Shown: positions 1 to 11,149, counted from the stretch's first letter. The stretch: 64,000 nucleotides of DNA from Macrosoma leucophasiata (GCA_036365455.1 JAWQUS010000032.1:18918001-18982000); one strand, 5' to 3'. Notes: generated by a model not told the origin, from the sequence alone. Translations and numbers: made by a program.

Positions 1-712
1 ACTCCGCTCGCCATTGATAAGAGTATCGATATCCTGGGCGTTGACATATCGAACGAAGTGCAGTTTGGGAGTCACATTGAATGTAAGACCAAGTTGGCAT
101 CCAAAACGTTGGGGGTGCTTAACAAAGCGAGGCAGTATTTCACATCGGGGCAGCTACTATAGCTTTATAAGACCCAAGTGCGTCCCCATCTGGAATACTA
201 CTCTCATTTGTGGGCGGGAGCCCCCAAATACCAGCTTGGTCCACTTGACTCCCTACAAAGACGCGCTGTTCGTATTGTTAACGATCCAGGACTTACTGAC
301 AGGCTCGAACACCTGAGCCTTCGCAGAGACATTGGGAGTCTGTGTGTGTTATACCGTCTCTACAATGGTGAGTGCTCTGACGAACTGTTCGACATGGTGC
401 CACCATCTCTTTTCCTACACCGTACTACCCGCAGAAGAGAGAAGTTTCACCCTCACTGACTGGACACCTGGCAGTGCTCAACGGTGCGGTTTTCTCGTTC
501 GTTTCTGCCCAGAACGTGTAAATTATGGAACGAACTTCCCTCTGAGGTGTTCCCTCGGTGCTACAATATGGGGTTCTTCAAAAATGGCGTCAAAAGAGTC
601 CTTCAGGGCTGGCAGCGCGTTGGCGACTCCCCTGGTGTTGCAAATGTTCATAGGCGACGGTGACCACTTACCATCAGGTGGCCCGTCTGCTTGTCTGTCA
701 ACTTAATGACAT
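1..712 (+). mobile_element. 3' end of a Jockey-type non-LTR retrotransposon (broken)
   Basis: The sequence translates, with stops, to the C-terminal part of a reverse-transcriptase ORF2: the segment VRPHLEYYSHLWAG is followed by LDSLQRRAVRIV and ends in GFFKNGVKRVLQGWQR. This is the usual tail after the RT domain in Jockey-clade elements. It ends with the motif CCATCAGGTGGCCCGTCTG and an A-rich tail near 710. An in-frame TAG near 160 and a stop near 458 break the frame. The left part runs off the window. The same element recurs at 62157-62935. Clade assignment is by recognition, not by tree. Confidence 0.8.
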
Positions 713-778
713 AAAAAAAAAAAGAAAATAACAACTGAACAAGTAAGCATTGAGTAACAGTAACAGTGCATTCTTTGG

Positions 779-1058
779 TTATGTAATGGAAGTGGCAAAC
801 AAGAATGCAGTTGACATTGATGTTAAGTGATGACCGCAGCCTATAGACACTTACACAAAGACCAAGGTCAAAATGCAGATGCTTTACCACTCCTGAGGCC
901 CAAGGTGTTATGCCTCTGTGCCCGAAATTGCAAGGCCGTACATTACCACCTGACCGGAACACGACAGTGCTGAACACAACCATTTAGCGGCAAGTATATT
1001 AGGTAATGCGTTGATTCCTACGCCTGCGAGCTCCGTTACTGGAGCTCTACCATCAGTG
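779..1058 (-). repeat. repeat R, near full-length copy
   Basis: About 280 bp matching the window's commonest repeat: AAGTGGCAAACAAG near one end, then AGTGATGACCGCAGCC, GGTGTTATGCCTCTGTGCC, and GAGCTCCGTTACTGGAGCTC at the other end. Other copies carry an A-run at the GGCAAACAAG end when read on the opposite strand, so the element is read on the minus strand. It is SINE-like (short, A-tailed, non-coding); I could not assign a parent RNA. Confidence 0.8.
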
Positions 1059-1190
1059 CGATCAGCTCTATCATCTTATAGTTTCTATTCGATCTCTTTC
1101 ATACACTTTTTTTTGTTCCTCCCGACTTTAGTGCTCGAAATTTCCCTCACTGTTCTTAAGCGATGTCTTATGTTGTGTGTATTTTTCCAG

Positions 1191-1370
1191 GTACCTAGCA
1201 ATGGATATGCAGTTGTTTGTAGTGGCATCCCTGGTGATGCTTTTAACGACACGTTTGGGTCGTCACGCGCTCCCATTCTTGGCCTTCCTGTTCATCATCG
1301 CCTGCATCATTAATGCTGTTCTCGCTTATATATATGGTTGGAAGTCACTCATGTATTTTATAACGCCCAA
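1191..1370 (+). CDS. gene A exon (transmembrane segment, YLAMDMQLF)
   Basis: Preceded by a pyrimidine tract and AG (ATTTTTCCAG), followed by donor GTACGT. It begins with the last base of a codon and ends two bases into one. It is 180 bp, as in gene B. It carries the family motif YLAxDMQL and two hydrophobic stretches. Confidence 0.9.
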
Positions 1371-4300
1371 GTACGTAATTTATGAAATATACAAATTTTA
1401 AAGTTTATTTTAATGTAATTAAAACGGCAAGCAAGCGTGCAGTTCACACTGTAACTGAATACTGCAGACATCTACACAAAAACAGAGATCTCATTGTTTT
1501 GGTACTCATTTTTATCAGTAACCTTAGGAAATAGAAGCCATCATACTGATAGTGATGATGATTCATCATCATCATTATTTCAGCCAAAAGACGTCCAATG
1601 CTAGACAAAGGCCTTACCCGAAGATTTCCACAAAGAACGATCCTGGGCCGCCCTCATCCAGGGATAGACCTGGTGAAAGTCGTAAGACTTTCACCAGGTC
1701 GTCGGTCCACCTCGTGGGGGGCCTGCCTACGCTTCGTCTTCCGGTACGCTATCGCCACTCTAGAACTCATTTGCCCCAACGGCCGTCAGTTCTACGAGCT
1801 ATGTGCCCTGCCCAGTGCCACTTGAGTTTCGCTATTCGGTGGGCTATGTCAGTTACTTTGGTTCTCATGCGGATCTCCTCATTTCTGATTTTTCGTTAAA
1901 AGACCTTTTATAGCTGGACAAAAGCCCTCTCCAAAGATGCCCTGTTGTACAATATATGAGGGCATATGCCTCGGCGAATACAATCATTTTATTTTATCTG
2001 TTGCATAATTTAGCCACTTGGTCAACACATTCAGAGGGGTTTCATCGTTCACCAACTTCTACATAATGCCGTGGGGTAGCCTGCCCGCCTGCTTACTGGG
2101 CGTTTTCGTCGGACACTTGCACTTCGAGATCCAGAAGCAAGGCTACAAGCTCACCAAGCACAAGGTAAAGATGCTTACTACTTTTCCAATAGAGAAAGGT
2201 CAATCATTTGACACCTACGTCAAACTAACCCTGTTTATCCTTGGATACCATCTCTATTACTATTTTCAACGAATCGTATCTTACAGAATCCACAAATTCC
2301 AGGTTCCGTGCCCAACATGCCCATTTTCCATAAAGATTAGAATCACATACATACGATTCGGCAGGTTGTACAGGAGTTGGAAGAGTATAAACAGCTTCTA
2401 TATCTTGCGAATATGCGAGCGAAAAGTCAATTCGGTCGAGAAATCGGCTGTGCTGTAGCCTCTCTAGAGATACCAAATCCACTACCGATGCATCGCGATA
2501 TCTAGGAACTGTAAAACGTAACCATGCCAGAACGCCTTGAGCGTTCTGGCCTTGAAACGAAATCGAAACATATACAACTGCAGCGAGGTGTCATATCGCC
2601 GAAACTGCACCACTGTATTGGAAGATGCCTTAAAGCATCTGGACTGAAATGAAATGCATCAACATCAACCGCATAGACACCACAGCATTACCGAATCATA
2701 TTGAAGTTAAATAGATGTATGCGCTATTATGATTCGGACACGTGGCGTGGCCGGTCACATTAGTACCTTATTTGTGTAAAAATAAAGTCTTATTTGGATT
2801 GTTTTTGGGATGACGGGAAACTTCTTCAATGGTACAATGAAACCTCAGCTTATTATGTTTATAGGCTACTACTGTACTTACCATTAGTGTGAACTGCATG
2901 CTTGAATGCCACTTCATGACAAAAAAAAAACGCTCTAGTACTGAAAATCATCGGACAAATCCGACGATTTCTACATCCTTCGTAGAATACGAAGCCCTTA
3001 AACAAACCTACAGATCCGTTGTCTTTTCTTCTAATTAATTGCATCACTTGTTCCCTCAGTGGCTGATGCGCGCGTGTGTGTGGAGCATCCCGCTCTTGAT
3101 ACTGTGGGTACTGAGTGGCCATCTGGTGAGGGACCACACATCGCGCGTCGTCTCCGTCGCCTTCCTGGCGCTCGAGCGGCCGCTGTTTGTCATCATCACC
3201 TCGATCTTCTTGCTGGGGAACATCAATTATGTTGATAGTATGTTTCTCGCTTTTGTTTACTGGATCTTGATTAATACGTAGGTACGATATACGCAAAATT
3301 TAAATGCGTCCGCAAAGTTAGTTGCAAGTTGATGCGAAGAAGGCGATTTTATGGTAAGGAAGACATACGCGAGGAGGATAATATAGCAGTAGTTTAATTT
3401 CATCAGGCCAACGTTGAAAGTATCTTTTCTCTCGTGTGTGTGGTCGTTGAGAGAACGAGAGTAGCGTTTAAGTTGTTGTAATGTTCCTCCGAAAAAAAAG
3501 GCAGAATCCTCCGATCAGCGGCTTAATTCTCGTAACACAAAGTCGTTGAATCGAAATAGAATCGATTCGCTGTCTTGCTTTAAATAATGCGCGCGGCCTA
3601 TGTTAGAGCAGAAGAGCGCGCCGATTCAAGTTCGATTCAACGACTTTTTAGTTACGAAAATCGGGCCTCAGGCGAGGTGGTAGCGGCTAACGGGCCGCAG
3701 AGCAACGATTAACGTTGGGGAGTTGCATATAGGGCAACACATGTGATTACTTTGTGTATGCGATTCAGCGTGCTCATAAGCCATCTTTCGTACTAGACAA
3801 GTATTTGTGTTCCACAAAGTGTCCTCTTAAGTTACAGATACCTTTAAGTTCCTAACTTTAAATCTATACAGTTAGCCGAAATATGGTGAGAGGTTTTAGA
3901 ATTCATCCTGGACACATGAAAAGTCGATTCTCCGAACTGCTATGAGTACAACAAACTAGAAGATGTTTATCATCTTTTAGTAGAGTGTGTGAAGAACGAG
4001 TCTGAGAGAAGGTTCATGACAAATGAATTAGACATGAGCATGTGCAATGTAGGTGTAATGAATACGATTCTATCCAAACCCATGTCATCAGAAGCTATGA
4101 TACTTTTTCCTTAGTTGTTAAGTACCAACCAAACACGGTAGGTAAGCTTCATAGAAACTTTATTTTGTTGTTTATTTTATAATATCAGGGTAGGATGAAA
4201 CAGCTGGCGTAATACATTGTTCAAAGTTCCTTTCAATAAATAAAGAGTAAAAACCAGAACCTAGCTCTGAGACTCCAAACTCATTATTGACTTCTGTTCA

Positions 4301-7300
4301 GACTTCCAGCGGCGGCTGCTCTCGTGGCGCGGGTTCCGTGCGCTGGGGCGGCTGTCGCTGTCAATGCTGATGCTGCACTGGTGTATCAACACGCTTCTAG
4401 TGGCCTCGCGACCCATCACGCAGGCCTCCATACTCTCTTTGGTTCGTGAACTCTTCATTACTGATTGGTAGAAATGTTCCTTGGATTCCTCCGGTGAAAA
4501 GGTAGCGTCTTATATAGTGGATGCTACATGTGCGTCCAACTGCATTACTCATTGAATTCAAACTATTATTGCGGATTCATCTATACATATAATAAAACAA
4601 TAAAACCCGCGTGTCTGTACATTGTATATATATTATTTACGAAAAACTAATTGGGGGCGATGTTAAAATAGTATTAGAACACTTTTCATTGATTTTTAAT
4701 TTTATTGTCTGTCTGTTTGTCTGTTTGTCCCTTTGTCCAGGCTAATCTCCGAAGATACTGGACGGATTCGAATGAAACTTTTTGTCGTATATAGATAACA
4801 AGCCTGGCCAACATTTAAGCTACTTTTTATTGCGGGAAAATCCTTCATTCCCACGGGAATCTCTACATTTAATAAAATCGTAGGAAAGTCAAAACTGTAC
4901 ATTGGATATTTTTTTTAAGAATACCTGGAACGTGATCTACAATAGAAATCGAAGCCAAAAATATAGTTTTCAGAGTTTTTGTCTGTTTGTCTGTATGTAT
5001 GTCCGGGCTAAACTAAAAAAGTACCTACTAAATTGCACCTGTTAGTAATATTTTGCATGAATATTATTAACAGGTCCGGTCAACATATAGGTTACATATT
5101 ATCACGCTATCTCCTACGGGGGAAGAGCTGTAAATCTTTAAAATCGTAGGAAAGTCAAAACTGTACATAGAATTTTTTTGGTTTAAAGAATACTTGGGGC
5201 GTGATCTACTATCGATATCGAAGCCAAATATAGTGTTTGTTTTGTCTGTTGTTGTTTGTCTGTATGTATGTCCGAACTAAACTCAAAAAGTAATAGATCT
5301 TAATGGATTTACTTTAAATATTGCATGAATATCTGAGAATTTTTAAGTACACCGCACTGGGTAAGGTTTATAGGCACCGTGCATCCAAATAATGGCGAAA
5401 GCTATTTCCTGCGGTTGTTACTTCACACGGTCCGAGGCCCAATGTATTTCACTTTTATGAGGACATTTGATGGCGTGGAGCATCCCACTTACCGCGCAGC
5501 CTGCGTAGCACGTCACCTTCTCGACGGTTACCAAAACTGGGATTACCCCCTCGCGGAGGCAAGCGTCAGTGACGGAGAAATATCGCCATCATCTCTCTGA
5601 AGATTTTATACGAGCTTTGAGACACGTGCTAATGGAGACGAAGTCGAAGTAACTAATGAACGCATGCTGAACACCTGTAGTAGTTCATTTCAAGATGTGG
5701 TTATTTTCACCACCGATTGAACAACTATCGAATATGGGTTACCAGCTCCCCAAATCATCACCTCATCAAGACCGTAGAAATTGGGAGTATAACGCTGAGA
5801 CAAATTAAGATCCGGGCGAAATGATCATGTCGCTTTGTTCTCTTCAGAGCAAAAACAAATTTATGATACCGTCCTTTGAAAGCGTTGTGCAAAACCAGGG
5901 TAAAATGTTTTTCTCCTGGATTTTGGATACTCCTGGTGGAACAGGAAAAACATTTGTTATCACTAGCATATTTGCAGAGGTCAGGAGGCAAGGCAAAATT
6001 GCTATTACTGTAGCGTCGTGGGGAACTGCTGCCACACTGCTTCCGGATAGAAAGACAGCACATGTCATGTTTAAAATTCCCTTACATTTAGAGAGCGCCG
6101 AAACGACGTTTTTGGTGTGTCATGTAACAGTGATAAGGGACATGTGCTCAAGGATTGCTCTCTGATTGTATGGGATGAGTGTACGATGGCCAATAGAAAG
6201 GCAGTTGAGGCCGTGGACAGAACCCTGCAAGACATCCGTAGGAACGAAAGTGGGTGGTGTCACATTACATTAAACGCTTCCCGTGGTGGCGCGAAAATCG
6301 AGGGCTGACGAAATGAATGCTTTGTTGAAACGATCTGAACGAGTTCGTCCCTACGCTGCGCTTGACCATTAATATGAGAACTCGGCTCGACGACAATGCA
6401 CGTGCTCAACAATTTTCCGATGTCCTTCTAAGTCTTCGCGGAAGCACTCTACCAGAAGAGAGAGGTGGATAGGTGGTGTTTCCAAAGTCTCTCGACAGAG
6501 ATGTATCCAGGTGAGAAGAACTCATTCTCAGTGTCTACGGGGACATTAGTCGCATACCGCACCAGCAGAATACGACGTTTTGGGTGTGTAAGGGGGCCAT
6601 TTTGACGCCCAAAAATGGTCAGGCTGCAGCAATTAATAGGCATTGAAGTGGTCTATACCTCCATAAATACTGTCGTCGGGCAAGATGACGCCACACATTA
6701 TCCCATGGCATTTCTGAACTTCCTGTCAGCAAGCGGACTTCCATCGCATATCATCAAGCTGAAGGTAGGTGTCCCGATTATGCTTCTTCGGAACTTATCT
6801 CCTCCGAAGTTGTATAACGGGACCCGGCATTGGCGAGGCAGTATTTATACCACGCATTCCCCTCATACCTCATAACTACACATGCCAGTTCAAGCGCGTA
6901 CAGTTGAATATTTGCTTCGCGATGACCATCAATACGTCGCAGGGGCAGACACTGAGGTCAGCGGGTGTTAACCTCAGGACAAGTTGCTTCTCACACGGGC
7001 AACTGTACGTCGCTTGCTGCCGCGTTACCAGTCCTGTCTCTCTTTACATTTTGGACAGAATACACAGAATAACTAACTACCAACGTAGTTTATAGGAAAG
7101 TGTTGTAAGGTTTGATACCTTTGTACGTATTTTTACTCGGTTGTGTCCGGGAATATATTCCTGCATTATTTTCTCTATTTCCTTTAGTCACATCTTATGA
7201 CTGAACTCAGCAGGATTCCTATATGACTCCCTTCACTTGCTTCGCTTGCAAAAAACTTATACTTTTAATTTAATACTATTTTAAAAGTTGTTTGCTTATA

Positions 7301-7607
7301 ATGCTAAAGCGACACTGGCATCTTAGGTATGTTTGGTGCTGTAGATCCTCCACGCAGACGACGTTGCGGGCATCTGCTAGTCTCTAATATAACATATTAG
7401 GTAACCTTTTATACTTTTCACCCGATGAATCACACTTTTACAGAAAAGAACCATCAGAAAGTTTTTCTTATAAGGAATCTTTTACGATAATTTCAGGTAT
7501 CAGATACGGTGACAACAGGATTCTTGAGTTACGTGCTGGCGGTGCCGCTCACCATCCTCGTCGAGTATCCCATACAGAAGACCTTTACTGCACTAATAAT
7601 GGCGTAA
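1191..7607 (+). CDS. NRF-6/acyltransferase-3 family membrane protein, gene A (3' part, five exons)
   Basis: Five exons, 1191-1370, 2014-2164, 3060-3237, 4302-4441 and 7497-7607, join in one frame and give the last 252 residues before a TAA stop. The protein resembles 'nose resistant to fluoxetine 6' proteins, multi-pass membrane proteins with an acyltransferase-3 domain that in worms act in intestinal lipid and drug transport. Recognisable stretches are YLAMDMQLFVVASLV, SSFTNFYIMPWGSLPACLLG, FLALERPLFVIITS, LSLSMLMLHWCINTLL and the end VPLTILVEYPIQKTF. Each exon has AG before it and GT after it, and codon phases agree at every join. Exon lengths match gene B almost exactly. Upstream exons, including signal peptide, NRF domain and conserved histidine, should lie left of the window; the first 1190 bases are repeats. 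The last intron holds a Helitron. An AATAAA at 7606 overlaps the stop. Substrate unknown. Confidence 0.9.
1554..1897 (-). mobile_element. RTE-type retrotransposon 3' end (remnant)
   Basis: Read on the minus strand this is the decayed tail of an RTE-clade ORF2, ending in CCAATGCTAGACAAAGGC and an (ATG)n-like run next to 1550 when read on plus. It matches the fragments at 49139-49996. It lies in an intron of gene A. An inverted repeat (GACCTGGTGAAAGTC ... GACTTTCACCAGGTC near 1669-1700) shows a local rearrangement. Confidence 0.75.
2014..2164 (+). CDS. gene A exon (SSFTNFYIMPWGSLPACLLG)
   Basis: Acceptor TTTAG, donor GTAAAG, 151 bp, completing the split codon from the exon before and ending in phase 0. 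It encodes a membrane segment with the Pro-Trp-Gly turn typical of the family, identical in layout to the gene B exon at 17530-17680. Confidence 0.9.
3060..3237 (+). CDS. gene A exon (WLMRACVWSIPLLILWV)
   Basis: Acceptor CCTCAG, donor GTATGT, 178 bp, ending one base into a codon; same length and phase as the gene B exon at 16290-16467. It encodes two hydrophobic segments flanking FLALERPLF. Confidence 0.9.
3428..3838 (-). repeat. degenerate solo LTR-like sequence related to the TRIM at 26-27 kb
   Basis: Segments such as TTCCTCCGAAAAAAAAGGC, GGCGAGGTGGTAGCGGC, TAACGTTGGGGAGTTGCATA and TACTAGACAAGTA line up in order with the LTRs at 26231-26510 and 26932-27174. The copy is old, and a short inverted-repeat element (3525-3662) is inserted in it. 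No second LTR or internal region is seen nearby, so it is probably a solo LTR. Strand follows the orientation of the TRIM. Confidence 0.55.
3525..3662. mobile_element. MITE with about 25-bp terminal inverted repeats
   Basis: The left end (TCTCGTAAC..AAGTCGTTGAATCGAA) is the reverse complement of the right end (TTCGATTCAACGACTT..GTTACGAAAA). The 138-bp unit interrupts the LTR-like sequence, which continues on both sides. Superfamily not determined. Confidence 0.7.
3890..4110 (+). pseudogene. non-LTR retrotransposon C-terminal zinc-knuckle fragment
   Basis: A short reading gives SPNCYEYNKLEDVYHLLVEC followed by VKNESERRF, the Cys..Glu-Asp-Val-x-His-x-Leu-x-x-Cys pattern found at the C-terminus of many insect non-LTR retrotransposon ORF2 proteins. 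One cysteine is replaced by tyrosine. The minus-strand fragment at 16817-17015 has the same pattern. Only about 70 codons remain. Confidence 0.55.
4302..4441 (+). CDS. gene A exon (GRLSLSMLMLHWCINTLL)
   Basis: Acceptor TGTTCAG, donor GTTCGT, 140 bp, starting with two bases that complete an Asn codon. The gene B counterpart (15201-15343) is 143 bp, one codon longer. It contains the conserved Leu-His-Trp membrane motif. Confidence 0.9.
4580..7380 (+). mobile_element. Helitron with decayed helicase
   Basis: The 5' end is TCTATACATATAATAAAAC, the TC start typical of lepidopteran Helitrons. The 3' end is CTAG, preceded by a short GC-rich hairpin (CGCAGACGACGTTGCG). The flanking bases are A (4579) and T (7381), the expected A|T insertion site. 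Inside are decayed stretches of a Helitron helicase (5379-7095). The element sits wholly inside the last intron of gene A, between exons 4302-4441 and 7497-7607. I see no Rep domain, so it is internally deleted. Confidence 0.75.
5379..7095 (+). pseudogene. Pif1-like helicase of a Helitron, broken
   Basis: Pieces in order: HPNNGESYFLRLLLHTVRGP (5379-5600), a Walker A TPGGTGKT (about 5930-5955), SLIVWDECTMANRKAVEAVD (Walker B region, about 6152-6215), the segment around PSHIIKLKVGVPIMLLRNL (about 6740-6800) and a C-terminal stretch with NTSQGQT and GQLYVACCRV (about 6930-7030). These are the landmarks of the Pif1/Helitron helicase that unwinds DNA during rolling-circle transposition. They lie in different frames with stops between them, so no functional protein is made. 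Confidence 0.85.
7497..7607 (+). CDS. gene A last exon
   Basis: Acceptor TTTCAG, 37 codons including the stop TAA at 7605-7607. It encodes the final membrane segment and the family-typical end VPLTILVEYPIQKTF. The gene B equivalent has 36 codons. Confidence 0.92.
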   Translation, partial: VSDTVTTGFLSYVLAVPLTILVEYPIQKTFTALIMA

Positions 7608-7789
7608 TAAAAGAAAGAGATGGCGAGATGGAAAATCATTTTTGACTGTTATTTAGTCGATTCTCTAACTTTAAGTGGATTTTTTCTACGCCAACCAAGT
7701 TTACGATATTGTCTTTTAATTTAAAACAAAGTTATCAAAGTCAATTTAGACAGATTGTTAACTAGATTGAACTGGTTTTACAAGCCGGG

Positions 7790-7898
7790 TCGTGACGCGA
7801 TATAGATATTGGGTAAAAACACTTTTCGAGACGTCGGAATAAAGGTAAAAAGTGTTTTTACCCAATATCTATATCGCGTCACCACCCGGTTCGTAAAA
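7790..7898. mobile_element. short hairpin MITE
   Basis: Arms GTGACGCGATATAGATATTG ... and its exact reverse complement, continuing through GGTAAAAACACTTT, surround a loop of about 25 bases. The outer ends (CCGGGT / ACCCGG) also pair. This looks like a foldback or MITE insertion; no family assigned. Confidence 0.6.
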
Positions 7899-8892
7899 TT
7901 AGTGAAATGAGTGTTAAACGCGAGTATTTTTAAAGTTATAGATTGAACTAGGTACTGCACAGACCAATCAGCCTTCCTTGGTTCCATAGTCGATGGGGTA
8001 CTGTAAAAGTCAAGTACATTATAGGTAATTTGGGTTTTTCAAAGGATGCAATTTTATTTTGTAGCAAATTCCACTGTCTACAACTAATACATCTTTATTT
8101 ATATTAAAACCTTTTATCGTAAAATCGAACATGAAATAAATACGTAATCAAAAATTATGAAAATTTATGAACAAAAATTGTTGGTGTTACAACTTTTTTT
8201 GGTCATTTTACAATAAAATGATATGACAATCTTTCCCCTTACTTATTCTTTCAGCCAAATTTCTTTGTGCCAAAGACTACAGTATCTATAGTTGTGCTTC
8301 ATATTTCGCCACGTGCAGACGTATTGAACTACCTAGTGAAAAGTATTTTCAATTTGTTGAATACTAAGCGCCTTAACGCACTAGCGGTTAGCCGTTACCG
8401 ATTTTACAATTTAATATGCAACCGCCTGTTATGTATTGTGCGTACAATAATAGACATAATTTAAATGCGTCCACAAAGTTGCGTAATTAAACTGTAAAAG
8501 CGGCTAGCCGCGCGGCAACCCGATCCCGCGGCTAACCGCTAGTGCGCTAAGAGTACCTATAGACTATAGAGTTATGTAAGCAACATTTTTTTCTATTTAA
8601 TGAAGGTGGCAATTGTTTGTTACCAATTACACATTGATGTTAAGTGAAGCTTTCAGTTTATTCGTATATTTCATAAAATTAGGCTCCTGGAGAACACCTT
8701 TAATAATAATTAAAAACACAAAATATTTTAAACAGAAACGAAACAATTATAATACGGAAAGAATTAATTAATAGGTTGGGGAAAAAGCCTTTTCGCATTA
8801 TAATATGTATGAACTTGTAATAAAATCTCTTTGGCTGTAGTATTTGTATCTGGCTGGTTTTGGTATCATTGAAAGTTGAAATTTTATAGAAC

Positions 8893-9085
8893 ACTAGCTG
8901 TTGCTCGCGGCTTCGCCCGCGTGGATGTCGTTTTATAATCCTGAATTTTCTTTGCTATAAACCTCACGGAGTTCAAGACCTTTCCAACGAATGCAAAACC
9001 GTGGAAATCGGTTCGTGCGTTCTGGAGTTATAGCGTCAGGAAGGAAAACCCGACTTAATTTTATATAATAGATAATTCCAAATTC
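8893..9085 (+). repeat. Helitron/retroposon-associated repeat (ACTAGCTGTTGC)
   Basis: Starts ACTAGCTGTTGCTCGCGGC and continues with TTCGCCCGCGTGGA, a very common lepidopteran dispersed repeat, ending near TATATAATAGAT. It is non-coding. Related sequence occurs near 28400-28485. Confidence 0.5.
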
Positions 9086-9489
9086 AAATTAGGCAAATGT
9101 GTGATTTTCATTTGTTTTTCGTACTGTCAAGATGAATGAATGTAATGAATAAATTCGATACATTTTAAAAATTGTTGTCTCTGTGCAAACGTGCAGTTCA
9201 CATTGATGTTAAGTGATAACTGCAGCATATATAGACACCCATACAAAAACCAGAGGTCAAAATGCAGATGCGTTGCCACCCCTGAGACTTAGTTGTTATG
9301 TCATGTCTCCCTGTGATAGTTATAACAGGGCCATACGCTGTTGGACAAAAGCTTCTCAATATTTATTATCGTCCTATCAATGGTTTGATGGGCATTGGTT
9401 GCTTGACTGATTGTCCTTACGGAATATTTTTTCTGTATTAGTTGGCGGCTGGGTCGTCATGAATGTACGCCTTCTTACATAGTCTATCG

Positions 9490-9688
9490 TACGTAACGTT
9501 CCCGAAGGGGTAGGCAGAGGGGATTTGGATCGTGGGTGCGCATGAATCTACGATTCGTCGGTTACGTTTTGGTCCATGTAACAGGTGGCGAGCCTGTTGA
9601 CGTCTCCGGGAACGTTATCAAACTAGGAAATTGAAAGAAAATGGAAAAATCCCAGTAGAAGCAGCGATTAATGATTTTAAACAGTATA
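9490..9688 (-). repeat. tRNA-derived SINE 'S', partial
   Basis: The 3' body of SINE S is present (CCGAAGGGGTAGGCAGAGG, GTTACGTTTTGGTCCATGTA, CAGGTGGCGAGCCTGTTGAC, AATGGAAAAATCCCAGTAG). The tRNA-like head is missing. Confidence 0.7.
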
Positions 9689-9929
9689 CTTGGGTAGTGT
9701 CAGAGAAAATGTAATAATACTACGTATAGAATGGACACTTCGATGTTCCGCCTGATTTCCCCTCTTACAGCCCGCACCTCCCCTTGAGTACCGCGCCACA
9801 TGCCGACAGCCTCGTGCACTGAGGTTGCGAGCGGGCAACTGTGTGTGTGCGTGTAGAAACACGACCTGATGTCTGTGTAGTAGGTAACCAGAAAAGGCGT
9901 TGGTATGGAATTTTAACCGAGTATCCGAG

Positions 9930-10064
9930 GTGTAGTAGTATTCAGCACTTTCGTATTCTGGTCCGGTCTTCTTATGTGCCTAGATGTTTACAGGCAACGC
10001 CGACTACGGTATTGTTACCTAGCATCAATGTGAACTGTATACTTGTCTGTCACTTGACATAAAA
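9930..10064 (+). repeat. repeat R, internally deleted copy
   Basis: GTAGTATTCAGCACTTTCG and the 3' end ATCAATGTGAACTG ... CACTTGACATAAAA are present, with the middle missing. Confidence 0.5.
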
Positions 10065-10316
10065 GACCATTTTTTATAGATTATACATTACCGTTGATCT
10101 GCGATGCATCTGCTACCCCGATCAGTACCGGCACTACAATCAAGAGAAAACCCATCATTTTCCACACCGCTCCTAACGTACACAACACTACACTTCCAAG
10201 TATAAGCTACGTTTACTACCGCAATCGATAACCCACTAGCAAGTTTATGTTTAAAGACCGAGATAATTAACAATGACCTATACCTATATATTTTTTATTG
10301 TAATCTAGAAGTAAAT

Positions 10317-10630
10317 ACTGCCTCAGTAGCCTAGTGGTAGCAGTCCACTACTACTACGCTGGGGTCCTGGGTTTGATTCCCGGGTCGGGTGATATTAGAG
10401 ATGACGGTGTTAAATCCTTTATCCCTGGTTTTATTGGGAGTTTTTCATTTTCTAGAAATTTTCCAGTACCTCGACGTTTGTTACTGGACTGGAGATGTCA
10501 ATATGCACGCCACATGTTACATGGGCCAAAACGTAACCGGGAGGGAATCGTGGAAGTGAGCATGTATGATTGAATGCATGCATTTACCTCTACCTACCCC
10601 TTCGGAGATTACAGGCGTGAAGTTACCTTT
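10317..10630 (+). repeat. tRNA-derived SINE 'S', full length
   Basis: Begins ACTGCCTCAGTAGCCTAGTG (box A-like) and continues with GGGTTTGATTCCCGG (box B / T-arm-like), then a body with GGAGATGTCA, TACATGGGCCAAAACGTAAC and GATTACAGGCGTGAAGTTAC at the 3' end. The head resembles a tRNA with an intact T arm, the hallmark of a tRNA-derived SINE transcribed by RNA polymerase III. Confidence 0.8.
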
Positions 10631-10837
10631 TAGAAGCAAATAAAAATTATATACTCTCATTACGAACAACAGTTTGTGTCAAATACCTACAAAAGATATT
10701 TATACTCGCCGTTCTCTTTAGGATTCCGTATCTAAAAATGAAACCGTTGAAATGCGGGATGATACTGACTGTATTTATTATTATAATCGTATGGTAATAC
10801 AACTAAGTACGTCACACTCCGAGTAATAATAATAACG

Positions 10838-11085
10838 GCAACTCTTGAGGCATCCCACTGCTGGGCACGAGTCTCTCCCCTTGTTGGGGGGAGGCCTGGA
10901 GCTTACTCCACCACGCTGCTCCAATGCGGGTTGGTAGATACGGGTTAGAGGCCAAACCGCTGTCGGATGTTTTCAAACCGCCATTAAGGCCTCCGACAAA
11001 GTTTAACGACTGCTATCTATCGATAGGTAGCCGAGACCGACGGCTTAACGTGCCCTTTGAATCACGGATATCTCTCACTCTCCGA
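10838..11085 (+). repeat. dispersed repeat E (CCCACTGCTGGGCACGAG)
   Basis: Shares CCCACTGCTGGGCACGAGTC, GGGGGGAGGCCTGGAGCTTA and CCGCTGTCGGATGTTT with copies at 29785-30155 (minus) and 42865-43235 (plus), with ATAATAAT-type ends. Non-coding; probably the 3' end of a retroelement. Confidence 0.65.
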
Positions 11086-11090
11086 GTATG

Positions 11091-11149
11091 TTTTTTCAAT
11101 TACCAGAGTATCATACGGTTTCCCCGTATGATACTCTGATAATTGAAAA
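11091..11149. repeat. hairpin
   Basis: TTTTTTCAATTACCAGAGTA and its complement fold with arms of about 27 bases and a 3-5 base loop, with one mismatch. It sits between repeat E and a repeat R copy. Confidence 0.6.

Larger units (their letters stand above)
7608..9485. other. intergenic, mostly AT-rich
   Basis: The 3' flank of gene A. It holds a perfect-arm hairpin at 7790-7898, an AT-rich stretch with no gene that I recognise (8000-8890), a Helitron-like remnant starting ACTAGCTGTTGCTCGCGGC (8893-9085) and a partial repeat R (9185-9330, minus). Confidence 0.6.

Noticed and set aside
1..1190. Upstream exons of gene A
   Set aside because: This part is a retrotransposon tail and repeat R; the expected exon with the WTxLLYxNN motif is not present.
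5379..7095. A host Pif1 helicase gene
   Set aside because: The pieces are in several frames with stops and lie between recognisable Helitron ends.
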